Shown here: positions 25,963-35,094 of the stretch, one piece after another
Numbering within the stretch: position 1 is the first letter of the stretch
How the letters are laid out: every line of letters begins with the position of its first letter
Notes under the pieces: generated by a model
Databases searched by the model: none
What the model was told of the DNA's origin: nothing
What the model saw: only the letters and a program-made list of their open reading frames with translations
Assembly (NCBI GenBank): GCA_026708005.1
Contig: JAPOVR010000080.1
Location: 17,938 to 81,937 of the forward strand
DNA length: 64,000 bases
Direction: 5' to 3'
DNA from: Actinomycetes bacterium
Lineage (GTDB): Bacteria > Actinomycetota > Thermoleophilia > Gaiellales > Gaiellaceae
Program-made: the position numbers and the translations under genes

Positions 25963-26177
25963 GCGCGGCCGCCGTCGATCTCGCCTGTGGCGGCTTGGGA
26001 GATTCGGCCGCCTGGGCACCCGAGGAGATACGTGAGATGGAGGGTCGGCCGCCGAATATCACCCTGGTGTCGTGGGAGGCGTGGGTGAAGCTGGCCCCGC
26101 CACTTGGGGCGGAGTGGGACACCTCCGACCCGGAGGGAATCCTGGGGGAGGCTCGGCAGCTTGGCGGGAGTGACTGA
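25959..26177 (+). CDS. 72-residue protein, first gene of a possible toxin-antitoxin-like pair
   Basis: The ATG follows GAGGAGGGG at a good distance. The product is acidic, with the segment ITLVSWEAWVKLAPPLGAEWDT and a helical end. It overlaps the next start by 8 bases (GTGACTGA), so the two are translated together. Size, overlap and palindromes upstream resemble an antitoxin, but the family is unknown to me. Confidence 0.45.
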   Translation: MSAAAVDLACGGLGDSAAWAPEEIREMEGRPPNITLVSWEAWVKLAPPLGAEWDTSDPEGILGEARQLGGSD

Positions 26178-26358
26178 TCCGGGGGTCTACTGCGAGGACG
26201 AGGACGGCAAGGGGAGACCCGTTGTCGTGCGCCACAGCCGCTGGGAGCAGGTGATGCGTGGGCACAGCGTCCGCACGCTCCGGGAAACAGCGGTAACCCG
26301 GAAGCAGCATTGCCTCTGTCCACACGGAATCCCGTACCCTAAGAGCCTCTTGAGTTAA
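26170..26358 (+). pseudogene. truncated second gene of the pair
   Basis: The GTG at 26170 starts a frame with DPGVYCEDEDGKGRPVVVRHSRWEQVMRGH. VVRHSRWEQ recalls the start of small nuclease-like domains such as phage PBECR proteins. After about 40 residues the sequence no longer looks like a domain and stops at 62 residues. I take it as truncated, so the module is probably dead. Confidence 0.35.
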
Positions 26359-26361
26359 AAT
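26356..26361 (+). promoter_or_regulatory. -10 element, leaderless promoter of rodZ
   Basis: TAAAAT lies 8 nt before the TTG at 26370 and decides this start. Confidence 0.55.
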
Positions 26362-26369
26362 TGCACCCC

Positions 26370-27200
26370 TTGTTCGAGATCGGCAATAGCTTGCGCGAGG
26401 CCCGTTCCCGCCAAGGAGTCGACCTCGCGCAGCTCGAGGCCGATACCCGGATCCGCAGGAAGTACCTGCGCGCGCTCGAGGACGAGCAGTTTGACCTGCT
26501 TCCAGGCGAGACGTACGTGCGCGGCTTCCTGCGTCAGTATGCCGAGCGGCTCGAGCTCGACGGCGACGTCTACGTGGACGAGTACAACGCGCGCTTTGCC
26601 AGCGACGATGAGCTCGCATCCGACCGCGTTCAGCGCCCCAAGAGCCCGCGCCGGCTCAACCTCGAATCCCACGCAGCGATCATGGCGGTGCTCGGAATCA
26701 TCGCGGTCACCGTCCTCGTCATCGCGGCCTGGCAGTTCAGCTCATCGGACGAGGGCCCAGCAACCCCGGCCGAGACCGTCGACTCGGCCTCGACGCCCAC
26801 TTCGAGCTCGGCGCCAACGCCGGCTGAGGCGCCGCCGCCACCGGCGGCTGCTCCGCCACCAGCGCCGCCCGCGCCGCCGCCCGCTCCGTCACCTGTCGTT
26901 TCTGAGGTCGAGGAACCAAGCTCAGCAGCTGCTGCGCGCGCCAGGCTCGTGCTCAGGGCGGTGGGGGGTCGCTCGCATGTCCTCGTACGCAACGGAACCC
27001 GCAAGGGCAAGGTGCTCTTCGACGCGGTGCTCCGGCCGGGCGAGCCCAAGCGATTTCGAGGGAAGCGCCTATACGTCCTGATCAACGAGCCAGGGGTGCT
27101 GGTGGCCGAGGTCAACGGCGAGGTGTACTCGCCGCTTCCGACGGCCCCGGCCCCGCTGATCGTCAACGCCGAGGGCGCGCGCACGGGGCGTGGCGTGTGA
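26370..27200 (+). CDS. rodZ: RodZ-like cytoskeletal membrane protein
   Basis: 276 residues. An XRE-type helix-turn-helix (IGNSLREARSRQGVDLAQLE) is followed by the RodZ hallmark YLRALEDEQFDLLPGETYVRGFLR. A single membrane helix spans about 104-124. After it comes a Pro/Ala-rich periplasmic linker, then a small DUF4115-like beta domain (about 190-270). It links the shape machinery to the membrane. The TTG start at 26370 comes from the -10 spacing; a TTG three codons earlier is possible. Confidence 0.85.
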   Translation: MFEIGNSLREARSRQGVDLAQLEADTRIRRKYLRALEDEQFDLLPGETYVRGFLRQYAERLELDGDVYVDEYNARFASDDELASDRVQRPKSPRRLNLESHAAIMAVLGIIAVTVLVIAAWQFSSSDEGPATPAETVDSASTPTSSSAPTPAEAPPPPAAAPPPAPPAPPPAPSPVVSEVEEPSSAAAARARLVLRAVGGRSHVLVRNGTRKGKVLFDAVLRPGEPKRFRGKRLYVLINEPGVLVAEVNGEVYSPLPTAPAPLIVNAEGARTGRGV

Positions 27201-27222
27201 GCGTCGTGGCCGGTCGGTCAGC

Positions 27223-28497
27223 ATGAGCCGGCCCCGCGCGGCAATCGTCATCACCGGCTCCGAGCTCGTGCGAGGCGCGCGATACGACGCGAACGGGCCG
27301 TTTCTCGCGGCCGAGGTGCTCCGTCTTGGCTTCGAGCCGCGCCGCATTCACATCGTCGGGGACGCGGAGGCTGAGCTTCGGATCGCCATCGAGGAGGCAC
27401 TTGAGTCCGAGCTCATTCTCACCTCCGGTGGACTCGGGCCAACGCACGATGATCGAACGATCCCCGTTCTCGCTGCGAGCCTCTCGCTCGCGCTGATCGT
27501 CGACGAGGGTCTCGTCGGGGAGATCGGCGGCATCTCGCGGGGGTTCGCGAAGCGCATGGGGCGGCCGTACGCGGACTTCGCCGCCGGTGTCGAGAAGCAG
27601 GCGACGCTGCCCGTGGGAGCCGAGTCGCTGGGCCTGGCCGGGACGGCCCCCGGAGTCCTCATAGAGCACGAGAGGGGCGTGGCGGTTGCGCTGCCGGGGC
27701 CCCCTGGCGAGCTGCAGCGGCTCTGGGTGCGGGCGGCGGCGCACCCGGCTGTCATGAGGCTCACCGCGGGCGCAGCGCCACGCGAGCACCGGGCCCTTCG
27801 ATTCTTCGGGCCGAGCGAGTCGGCAGTTGCGAAGGTCATCGACGAGGCTGGGGGCGAGGCGCCTGGCCTCGAGGTCACGGTCTGCGCGAGGGACCTCGAG
27901 ATTCACGTCGATCTGCTCGCAGAGGCGGGCTCGCAGGCGGAGGCCGACGTGCTCGAGGACGCTCTCGTCGCGCAGTTCGGGGAGGCTCTCTTTACCCGGG
28001 ACGAACGCCGGGTGGAGGAGCTCGTGCTCGAGCGGTGTCGTGCCTTGGGCTGGACGCTCGGTACCGCTGAGTCCTGCACGGGAGGGCTCGTCGGGGCGCA
28101 CCTCACCGAGGTCCCCGGCGCGAGCGCGGCCTTCCAGGGCTCGGTGATCGCGTATGCAAACACGGTCAAGTCTGGCCAGCTCGGCGTTGACCCCGCCGTT
28201 CTCCAGCACGGCGGAGCGGTCTCTGCCGACGCGGCCGCGGCCATGGCCTGCGGTGTGCGGGACACGCTCGGCGTCGACGTCGGGGCCTCCGTGACAGGCA
28301 TCGCGGGCCCCGGGGGCGGCACGCCCGACAAGCCCGTCGGCCTCGTGTTCCTCCACGTGGAGACGCCCAGGGGGTCGAAGAGCCGTCGTCTCGAGATCCC
28401 CGGTGATCGGGAGACCGTTCGCCGGAGGGCGACGGCATCGCTTCTCCACCTCACGCTCCGCGCGATTTTGTCACCGTCTGGTAGCATCCCTGCGTGA
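27223..28497 (+). CDS. cinA: CinA-like NMN amidohydrolase
   Basis: 424 residues. The N-terminal MoaB/CinA-type domain (AAIVITGSELVRGARYDANGP... GGLGPTHDD at about 68) has ADP-ribose pyrophosphatase activity in homologues. The C-terminal CinA domain recycles nicotinamide mononucleotide: AESCTGGLVGAHLT (about 280) and VTGIAGPGGGTPDKPVG. The order rodZ-cinA-thpR-recA is common in Actinobacteria. The ATG at 27223 starts the conserved strand. A GTG 11 codons earlier is also open. Confidence 0.9.
   Translation: MSRPRAAIVITGSELVRGARYDANGPFLAAEVLRLGFEPRRIHIVGDAEAELRIAIEEALESELILTSGGLGPTHDDRTIPVLAASLSLALIVDEGLVGEIGGISRGFAKRMGRPYADFAAGVEKQATLPVGAESLGLAGTAPGVLIEHERGVAVALPGPPGELQRLWVRAAAHPAVMRLTAGAAPREHRALRFFGPSESAVAKVIDEAGGEAPGLEVTVCARDLEIHVDLLAEAGSQAEADVLEDALVAQFGEALFTRDERRVEELVLERCRALGWTLGTAESCTGGLVGAHLTEVPGASAAFQGSVIAYANTVKSGQLGVDPAVLQHGGAVSADAAAAMACGVRDTLGVDVGASVTGIAGPGGGTPDKPVGLVFLHVETPRGSKSRRLEIPGDRETVRRRATASLLHLTLRAILSPSGSIPA
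28482..28487 (+). promoter_or_regulatory. -10 element, leaderless promoter predicted for thpR
   Basis: TAGCAT lies 6 nt before the GTG at 28494. Confidence 0.4.
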
Positions 28498-29056
28498 CCT
28501 CGGCCGATATACCGTCGGCGGGGGTGGCCTGCTTCGCCTCTTCGTTGCGCTGTTGCTTCCAGAGAGGTGGGCTCACGAGGTCGACCGCTGGCGCTGCGAG
28601 CACCTGGCCGGCAGCGGTCTGCGCTTCGTTCCAGCCGAGAACCTCCACCTCACGCTCGCGTTCCTCGGCCGGCGAGAGCCTGGGGAGATCGACCTCTTGC
28701 GCGAGCTTCTAGACGGTGTGGCCGCCTCGATCCAGCGACCCGTCCTCGTGCCGGCTGGCTATCGCGAGACCGGCCGGGTCGCGATGCTCGTCCTCGATGA
28801 CGAGGACGGTCGCGCGGCAGCGCTCCAGGCGGCGATCGCTGCGAAGCTCGCCGCCCGGAGCCTCTACCGACCCGAGCGGCGTCGATGGCTGCCCCACGTC
28901 ACCGTGGCCCGGGTTCGCCGCTCGCGCCCGAGGCGTACGCCGCCGGTTCAGCTGGTGCCCGCCGCGAGTCCGTCCGAGATCGCGCTCTATAGTTCAACGC
29001 TTCGGCCAACCGGGGCACAGTACAAAGCTCTCCATACGGCGGAACTCTGTGGCTGA
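28494..29056 (+). CDS. thpR: RNA 2',3'-cyclic phosphodiesterase, apparent frameshift near the start
   Basis: A 2H-family enzyme opening 2',3'-cyclic phosphates. Both active-site motifs are present, HLTLAFLG and HVTVARVR. The body reads from about 28529 in frame with the stop at 29056, but this frame has no usable ATG, GTG or TTG before LRLFVALLL. The natural start, GTG 28494 with TAGCAT six bases ahead, is in another frame. Adding one base in the G run at 28520-28524 would join them. So either a one-base deletion, a sequencing error, or initiation at a CTG near 28529. Confidence 0.7.
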
Positions 29057-29194
29057 TCGTGAACCAGTGAGCGCTCTGAGACAAGCCTGCGGGCGAAGGT
29101 GCACATCGCTGCGCACCGCGGACCGGCCGACGGGGGAGACAGCCTCTCGACCGGGTCTGACGCCGGGCTCCGCGCAGCGAAAAGGAGGTTGAAG

Positions 29195-30274
29195 ATGGAT
29201 CGCGAGCAGGCTCTTGACGCCGTCTTGGGCCAGATCGAGCGGCAGTTCGGGAAGGGCTCGGTCATGAAGATGAACGACCGGGCGCAGATGGCGGTGCCCG
29301 CCATCTCGACCGGTTGCCTTACCCTCGACGTCGCGCTGGGTGTCGGTGGCGTCCCGTGCGGCCGCATCGTCGAGATCTTCGGGCCCGAGGCCTCGGGCAA
29401 GACAACCCTCATCTACCACCTGATCGCCGAGGCACAGCGCAAGGGCGGCCTCTGCGCGTTCATCGATGCCGAGCACGCGATGGATCCGGCCTACGCGCAA
29501 CGCATCGGCGTCAACATCGACGACCTTCTTGTCTCCCAGCCAGACAACGGCGAGCAGGCGCTCGAGATCACCGAGCTCCTGGTGCGCAGCGGCGCGCTCG
29601 ACGTCGTCGCTGTCGACTCGGTGGCTGCGCTGACGCCGAAGGCCGAGATCGAGGGCGAGATGGGCGATACGTTCGTCGGCGCTCAGGCACGGCTCATGAG
29701 CCAGGCGCTGCGCAAGCTCGCAGGAACCCTGAACCGAACCGGCACCGTGTGCGTGTTCACGAACCAGCTGCGCGAGAAGATCGGCGTGATGTTCGGAAGC
29801 CCCGAGACCACGCCGGGCGGCCGCGCCTTGAAGTTCTACTCCTCGATCCGAATCGACGTCCGGCGCATCGAGACGTTGAAGGAGGGCGTCGAGGCGATCG
29901 GGAACCGCACGCGGGCGAAGATCGTGAAGAACAAGGTCGCGCCGCCGTTCAAGCAGGCTGAGTTCGACATCATCTACGGGCATGGCATCTCCTGGGAGGG
30001 CTCGGTCATGGACGTGGGGCTTGGGCAGAAGGTCCTTCGGAAGTCGGGCTCCTACTTCAGCTTCGACGACGTGCGACTTGGTCAGGGCAGGCAGAACGCA
30101 ACTGCGTTCCTGCGCGAGAACCCAGACGTCTGCAACGCGATCCTCGAGCAGGTCAGGACAGCGATGGGCGACGTCATCGTCTCCGCCCGCCTGCTGCCCG
30201 CGGCGGTTGCTGACGTCGACGCTGGAGCCCCAGCGCCTGCCGGCGACGTCGAGGACGTCGCCAGGACCGCGTAG
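29195..30274 (+). CDS. recA: recombinase RecA
   Basis: The 359-residue strand-exchange ATPase and SOS co-protease. Walker [10 protein letters not shown] (about residue 67), the [10 protein letters not shown] segment, loop L1 and L2 ([18 protein letters not shown]) and an Ala/Pro tail. The ATG follows AAAGGAGG at 8 nt. No clear LexA half-sites (GAAC-N4-GTTC type) were seen in the 138 bases upstream. No intein. Confidence 0.97.
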   Translation: MDREQALDAVLGQIERQFGKGSVMKMNDRAQMAVPAISTGCLTLDVALGVGGVPCGRIVEIFGPEASGKTTLIYHLIAEAQRKGGLCAFIDAEHAMDPAYAQRIGVNIDDLLVSQPDNGEQALEITELLVRSGALDVVAVDSVAALTPKAEIEGEMGDTFVGAQARLMSQALRKLAGTLNRTGTVCVFTNQLREKIGVMFGSPETTPGGRALKFYSSIRIDVRRIETLKEGVEAIGNRTRAKIVKNKVAPPFKQAEFDIIYGHGISWEGSVMDVGLGQKVLRKSGSYFSFDDVRLGQGRQNATAFLRENPDVCNAILEQVRTAMGDVIVSARLLPAAVADVDAGAPAPAGDVEDVARTA

Positions 30275-30303
30275 CTCGCCGTTCGCGACCCGACGGCCGT
30301 CGC

Positions 30304-30885
30304 GTGGCGCGGGTGACCGCAATCAGGGCCCTCGACCGCGGCCGTGTCGCGGTGGAGCTCGACGGTTGCCCGTGGCGAGCGGTGCCGGCTGCGGTCGTTG
30401 TCGGCGCTGGGCTCGCCGTCGGTGGTGACCTGACACGCCACGCTGCGCGCACGATCCGTCGGGAGCTCCGCCGGGCCGAGGCTGCGGAGGCGGCTGCTGC
30501 GCTTCTCCGACACCGTGATCGCTCGAGCGCCGAGCTCGAGCAGCGGCTCACGCGGCGGCGGGTTGCCCCGAGCGATCGTCGCGCGCTGCTCGAGTCGCTG
30601 GAGCGCGCGGGGCTGGTGGATGATGCGGCCCTCGCGGTTCGCCGGGCCGCGCACCTCGCCGAGCGAGGCTGGGGCGACCAGGCGATCGAGCACCGGCTCG
30701 CCGCCGCAGGGTTGGCGCGCCAGCTCAGGCGTCACGCGATCGATGCGCTCGCGAGCGAGTCGGAGCGTGCTCGGCTCCTGCTCAGCGCTCGGGGCATCGG
30801 CGGCCGGCTCGCTGCGGGGCTTCTGCGGCGGCGAGGGTTCAGCGAGGAGGCGGTCGAGGACGCGCTTGGCCTCCTCGACGGCTGA
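30304..30885 (+). CDS. recX: regulatory protein RecX
   Basis: 193 residues, dampening RecA filaments. The three-helix repeats are visible: ALLRHRDRSSAELEQRL, LVDDAALAVRRAAHLAERGWGDQAIEHRL and LRRRGFSEEAVEDAL. The first two match the RecX pattern of lysine/arginine-rich helix followed by G-x-x-x-I. The GTG lies 29 bases after recA. About 100 extra N-terminal residues are weakly conserved, as usual. Confidence 0.9.
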   Translation: MARVTAIRALDRGRVAVELDGCPWRAVPAAVVVGAGLAVGGDLTRHAARTIRRELRRAEAAEAAAALLRHRDRSSAELEQRLTRRRVAPSDRRALLESLERAGLVDDAALAVRRAAHLAERGWGDQAIEHRLAAAGLARQLRRHAIDALASESERARLLLSARGIGGRLAAGLLRRRGFSEEAVEDALGLLDG

Positions 30886-31173
30886 CACGGCTGACGACAG
30901 CGCCTGCCCGGTGGGGCGGCTAAGATGTTCTCACCACCCAAAGACAGAGTTCGATGCGCGACGGAACGCGCTTCGAAGAGTCGGGACTGACCGAGACAAC
31001 GACGAGATCAACACGAGAACGGCTGAGCATGGAGCACACGCGCGCCTGGGCTTCTGGCGAGGGGAGGTTGCAACTCCGCACGAGGGCTAGATGACTGCGG
31101 CCGTAGAGGCTGCACGCGCGCGCCCGAAGCTTCGAAGAGTCGTTCCTACGCGCGAACAGCTGTAGGAGCGAGC

Positions 31174-32706
31174 ATGGAACTTGCGATAGGAATCATCGCC
31201 GGCCTTGCCGTCGGCGGCATTGGAGCCCTTCTCGTCTCCCGGTTTGTGCTGGCCAGCCGCGTTGCCAGCGCGCGTCAGGAGCGAGAGGAGCTGCTCGCCG
31301 AGGCCGGCCGCTCGGCGGATGCGATCCGCCGGGAGGCTCGCGTCGAGGCACGAGAAGAGGCGGTTCGGCTGCGCGCAGACCTCGACCGCGAGCTACAAGA
31401 GCGGCGGCGGGAGGCAACTGAGACCGAGCAGCAGGCCCAGCTGGCGGCTCGCCAGGCCGAGTCGCGTCAAGCTGCCGTCGAGCAACGGGAGCAGTCTCTG
31501 CACGGTCGCGAAGCCGCCATCGAGAAGGTGGTCGAGGAGACGAGCCAGGTGCGCGAGCGGCAGGTTGCTGAGCTTGAGCGCATCTCGGGTCTGACCATCC
31601 AGGAGGCGAAGACGCAGCTGCTCGAGCGCACCGAGGAGGTCATTCGACAGGAGATGGGCCGCCTCGTTCGACAGGCTGAGGAAGAGGCCCAAACCGAGGC
31701 CAAGCGACGCGCCCAGACCCTTGTCGGCGATGCGATCCAGCGAGTCGCAGCGAGCCACGCCTCCGAGATGACGGTGTCGCTCGTCGAGCTTCCTTCCGAC
31801 GAGATGAAGGGTTGGGTGATCGGGCGCGAGGGCCGCAACATCCGCGCTCTCGAGAGCCTGACGGGCGTTGAGTTCATCATCGACGACACGCCGCAGGCCG
31901 TCGTCCTCTCGTCGTTCGACGGCGTGCGGCGCGAGATCGCGAAGCTCACGCTCAGCAAGCTCATCGAGGATGGGCGCATCCATCCCGCCCGGATCGAGGA
32001 GATGTACTACCGGTCGAAGTCAGAGATCGATGACGTGATCCGGCAGGCCGGCGAGCAGGCTGTCTTCGAGGCGAACTGCGGGAAGATGCACGACGAGCTC
32101 GTGAAGCTGCTCGGTCGCCTCCACTTCCGCACGAGCTACGGCCAGAACGTCCTCAAGCACACGCTCGAGGTCGCTCATCTCGGGGGAGCGATGGCTGCTG
32201 AGCTCGGCGTCGGACGCAAGACCGTTAAGCGCGCTGCGCTCCTGCACGACATCGGCAAGGCCGTGACGCATGAGGTGGAGGGCTCCCACGCGGCGATCTC
32301 CACCGAGTTCGCACGCAAGTACGGCGAGTCTCCTCAGGTCGTCCACGCAGTCCAGGCACACCACTATGAGGTGCAGCCCGAGACCGTCGAGGCGGTGCTG
32401 CTTATCGCCGCGGATGCGGTCTCGGCATCGCGGCCGGGCGCGCGTGGGGAGAGCCTCGAGCACTACATCAAGCGTCTCCAGGAGCTCGAGCAGATCGCAG
32501 CCGAGAAGAACGGCGTCGAACGGGTCTACGCGATTCAGGCTGGCCGAGAGGTGCGCGTCATGGTTAAGCCGTCCGAGCTCGACGACGACGGTGCCGCGCT
32601 GCTCTCGCACGAAATCGCCCGCGACATCGAGAAGCAGCTCGAGTACCCAGGCCAGATCAAGGTGACGGTGATCCGCGAGAGTCGGGCGACCGAGTTCGCC
32701 AAGTAG
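31174..32706 (+). CDS. rny: ribonuclease Y
   Basis: The 510-residue membrane-anchored endoribonuclease that starts mRNA decay. One N-terminal membrane helix (3-25), a long coiled coil (28-190), a KH domain (GWVIGREGRNIRALE, about 213), and an HD domain with HTLEVAHLGG and LLHDIGKAVTHE (about 330-370). All metal ligands are present. The 288-base gap upstream holds a possible -10 (TAAGAT at 30921) and no gene. The ATG has GGAG upstream. Confidence 0.96.
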   Translation: MELAIGIIAGLAVGGIGALLVSRFVLASRVASARQEREELLAEAGRSADAIRREARVEAREEAVRLRADLDRELQERRREATETEQQAQLAARQAESRQAAVEQREQSLHGREAAIEKVVEETSQVRERQVAELERISGLTIQEAKTQLLERTEEVIRQEMGRLVRQAEEEAQTEAKRRAQTLVGDAIQRVAASHASEMTVSLVELPSDEMKGWVIGREGRNIRALESLTGVEFIIDDTPQAVVLSSFDGVRREIAKLTLSKLIEDGRIHPARIEEMYYRSKSEIDDVIRQAGEQAVFEANCGKMHDELVKLLGRLHFRTSYGQNVLKHTLEVAHLGGAMAAELGVGRKTVKRAALLHDIGKAVTHEVEGSHAAISTEFARKYGESPQVVHAVQAHHYEVQPETVEAVLLIAADAVSASRPGARGESLEHYIKRLQELEQIAAEKNGVERVYAIQAGREVRVMVKPSELDDDGAALLSHEIARDIEKQLEYPGQIKVTVIRESRATEFAK

Positions 32707-32821
32707 GTTCTGCGCCTCCGCCAGCTGCCGGGCGGCCTGCTCGGCGGTGGCTCCACGGAGAGGCGCCCGCTCGGTCGGCGTTGGGTCGGCTGTGCTCGGA
32801 CGTTCGCAGAACGTGCGCGCG

Positions 32822-32827
32822 TACACT
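32822..32827 (+). promoter_or_regulatory. -10 element, leaderless promoter of miaB
   Basis: TACACT lies 7 nt before the GTG at 32835. Confidence 0.55.
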
Positions 32828-32834
32828 TCGGCAC

Positions 32835-34178
32835 GTGAGGCGCTACCACGTGACGACGTTCGGGTGCCAGATGAACGCCCACGACTCCGAGCGCATCAAG
32901 GGCGTGCTCGAAGAGCTCGGGCTGGGCGAGGCACCGTCGCGGGATGCAGCAGACGTGATCGTGTTCAACACGTGCACGATCCGAGAGAAACCCGATCAGC
33001 GGCTGGCAGCGCACCTCGCGCAGGCCCGTGCGCTCAAGGACCGCGATCCCGAGCGCGTGATCGCGGTCGGCGGCTGCTACGCGGAGGCGCAGCGCGAGCA
33101 GCTGTTCGCGAAGTACCCGTTCGTCGATGTTGCGTTCGGGCCAGGCTCGATTCGCCACCTCGCAGACTGGGTCGGCTCGGGCGGGCTCGGGCAACCGGCG
33201 AGCGGGCTCCGTGTCTCGCGTGGCCGTTTCGCCGCGTTCGACCAGTTCGCCGGAGACTTGCCCGCTCGGCGCGAGCAGCCGTTTCAGGCCTGGGTCCAGG
33301 TCTCGATGGGATGCAACTCGAAGTGCTCCTACTGCATCGTGCCGGCCGTGCGAGGCCGCGAGCAGAGTCGACGGCCGGACGAAATCCTCGCCGAGGTTAC
33401 GCGTCTGGCCAAAGACGGCGTCCGCGAGGTGACCCTCCTCGGCCAGAACGTCAACTCATGGGGTCGGGACCTGGCGCCCCAGACCACGATGGAGTTCGGG
33501 GGCCTGCTGCGCGCGGTCGACGCCGTCAATGGGATTGAGCGCGTCCGGTTCACGAGCCCGCACCCCAAGGACTTCCGCGAGGAGGTGATTCACGCGATGG
33601 CCGAGTGCAGGTCCGTCTGCGAGCACGCGCACCTGCCTGCGCAGTCCGGCTCGAGCGCTGTGCTCAAGCGGATGCGGCGGACCTACTCCCGTGAGCGGTA
33701 CGTGCGGCTGGCCGAGCGCATGCGCAGCGAGATTCCCGATCTGGCGCTCACGACGGATCTCATCGTCGGGTTCCCAGGCGAGTCCGACGATGACTTCGCG
33801 CAGACCCTGAGCCTCGTCGAGGAGGTGGGATTCGACGGAGCGTTCACCTTCGTCTTCAGCCCGCGGGTCGGTACTGAGGCCGCGTCGCTTCCCAAACCCG
33901 TCGCCGAGGAGGTCAAGGCCGAACGCATCGAGCGTCTGATCGATGTGGTTCAGGCCGTCGCACGGAAGCGAAACGCCGAGCGGGTGGGCCGCGCCGAGGA
34001 GGTGCTCGTCGAAGGGCCGAGCCGGAACGACCCGTCCATCAGGCGAGGGCGCACACGCCGCAACACGACGGTGAACTTCAGCGGCGCCGCCGCGGCCGGC
34101 GAGCTGGTGCAGGTCGCGATCGAGGACTCCACGTCGACGACCCTCCGCGGCACGCAGCAGGCCCTCGCCATCGCGTGA
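32835..34178 (+). CDS. miaB: tRNA-2-methylthio-N6-isopentenyladenosine(37) synthase
   Basis: A 447-residue radical-SAM methylthiotransferase acting on A37 of tRNAs after MiaA. Order: MTTase N-domain with three Cys (FGCQMN, NTCTIRE, GGCYAE), radical-SAM CNSKCSYCIVP (about 160), and a TRAM domain at the end. All six cluster cysteines are present. The start GTG is four residues before FGCQMN-type beginnings and has a -10 at 7 nt. miaA follows after four bases, so the two steps are encoded together. Confidence 0.95.
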   Translation: MRRYHVTTFGCQMNAHDSERIKGVLEELGLGEAPSRDAADVIVFNTCTIREKPDQRLAAHLAQARALKDRDPERVIAVGGCYAEAQREQLFAKYPFVDVAFGPGSIRHLADWVGSGGLGQPASGLRVSRGRFAAFDQFAGDLPARREQPFQAWVQVSMGCNSKCSYCIVPAVRGREQSRRPDEILAEVTRLAKDGVREVTLLGQNVNSWGRDLAPQTTMEFGGLLRAVDAVNGIERVRFTSPHPKDFREEVIHAMAECRSVCEHAHLPAQSGSSAVLKRMRRTYSRERYVRLAERMRSEIPDLALTTDLIVGFPGESDDDFAQTLSLVEEVGFDGAFTFVFSPRVGTEAASLPKPVAEEVKAERIERLIDVVQAVARKRNAERVGRAEEVLVEGPSRNDPSIRRGRTRRNTTVNFSGAAAAGELVQVAIEDSTSTTLRGTQQALAIA

Positions 34179-34182
34179 TCCC

Positions 34183-35094
34183 GTGACGCAGCTCGGTGAG
34201 GCCGCGCCGGCGGGCGCCGCCTCGGTCATCGCGATCTTCGGGCCAACCGCCTCGGGGAAATCGGTGGTCGCCTCGGCTCTCGCCGAGCGCGTCAACGGCC
34301 GCGTCGTCTCCGCGGATGCCATGCAGGTCTACCGCGGGCTGCCGATCCTCACGAATCAGCCGGCCGAGCCCACCGAGCTCGTCGCCATCTGGGATCTGGA
34401 CTGCGAGGCCTCGGTGGGTGAGTACCAACGGCTTGCGCACACGACGGTCGACGCGATCCTCTCGCGGGGCCAAACCCCGGTGGTGACCGGCGGGACCGGC
34501 CTCTACCTTCGTGCGGCGCTCGCCGACCTCGAGCTTCCACCGGCGCCTCCGGCCGGGCTGCGCGCCCGCATCGAGGAGCTCTACGACACGGGGGGTGCAG
34601 CCGTCGCGCACGCTCGCCTTGCGGCATGCGATCCGCAGGCGGCGTCGAGGGTGCATCCCAACGACCGGCGACGGGTCGTCCGCGCGCTCGAGCTCGCTGA
34701 GATGGGGGAGACCCTCCATCCCACCACCGACCGCCTCTGGAGCGAGAGCGTGCGCCACCCGGCCTTGCTCGTCGGCCTGCTCGTCAGCGAGAGCGTTCTC
34801 ACCGCCCGGATCGAGGCGCGGACGAGAGCGATGTTCGAGCGGGGCGTCGTCGACGAGGTGCAAAGCGCTCGCACCCAGATCCTCTCCACCACCGCGAGGC
34901 GGGTGATCGGCCTGGAGGAGATCGCTGGGCTCGACGCGGCAGCCGCAGCCGCTTCGATCAACCGGCGGACACGTCGCTACGCTGCGTATCAGCGAAAGTG
35001 GATGCGACGGATCCCGGGGCTGGCGTTGGTGGACGCTGAGCGGGACCCTGGAGTGGTGGCTGATGAGATTCGAGAAATGGCACGGGCTGGGTAA
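34183..35094 (+). CDS. miaA: tRNA dimethylallyltransferase
   Basis: 303 residues. Transfers the isoprenyl group to A37 of tRNAs reading UNN codons. P-loop GPTASGKS (about residue 21), the SADAMQVYRGLPILTNQP segment and VVTGGTGLYLRA are family hallmarks. The C-terminal part has VIGLEEIAG and the RYAAYQRKWMRR helix. Its 3' end overlaps dapF by 32 bases. Confidence 0.95.
   Translation: MTQLGEAAPAGAASVIAIFGPTASGKSVVASALAERVNGRVVSADAMQVYRGLPILTNQPAEPTELVAIWDLDCEASVGEYQRLAHTTVDAILSRGQTPVVTGGTGLYLRAALADLELPPAPPAGLRARIEELYDTGGAAVAHARLAACDPQAASRVHPNDRRRVVRALELAEMGETLHPTTDRLWSESVRHPALLVGLLVSESVLTARIEARTRAMFERGVVDEVQSARTQILSTTARRVIGLEEIAGLDAAAAAASINRRTRRYAAYQRKWMRRIPGLALVDAERDPGVVADEIREMARAG

Noticed and set aside
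29057..29194. LexA (SOS) box upstream of recA
   Set aside because: No GAAC-N4-GTTC or similar dyad found in the gap.
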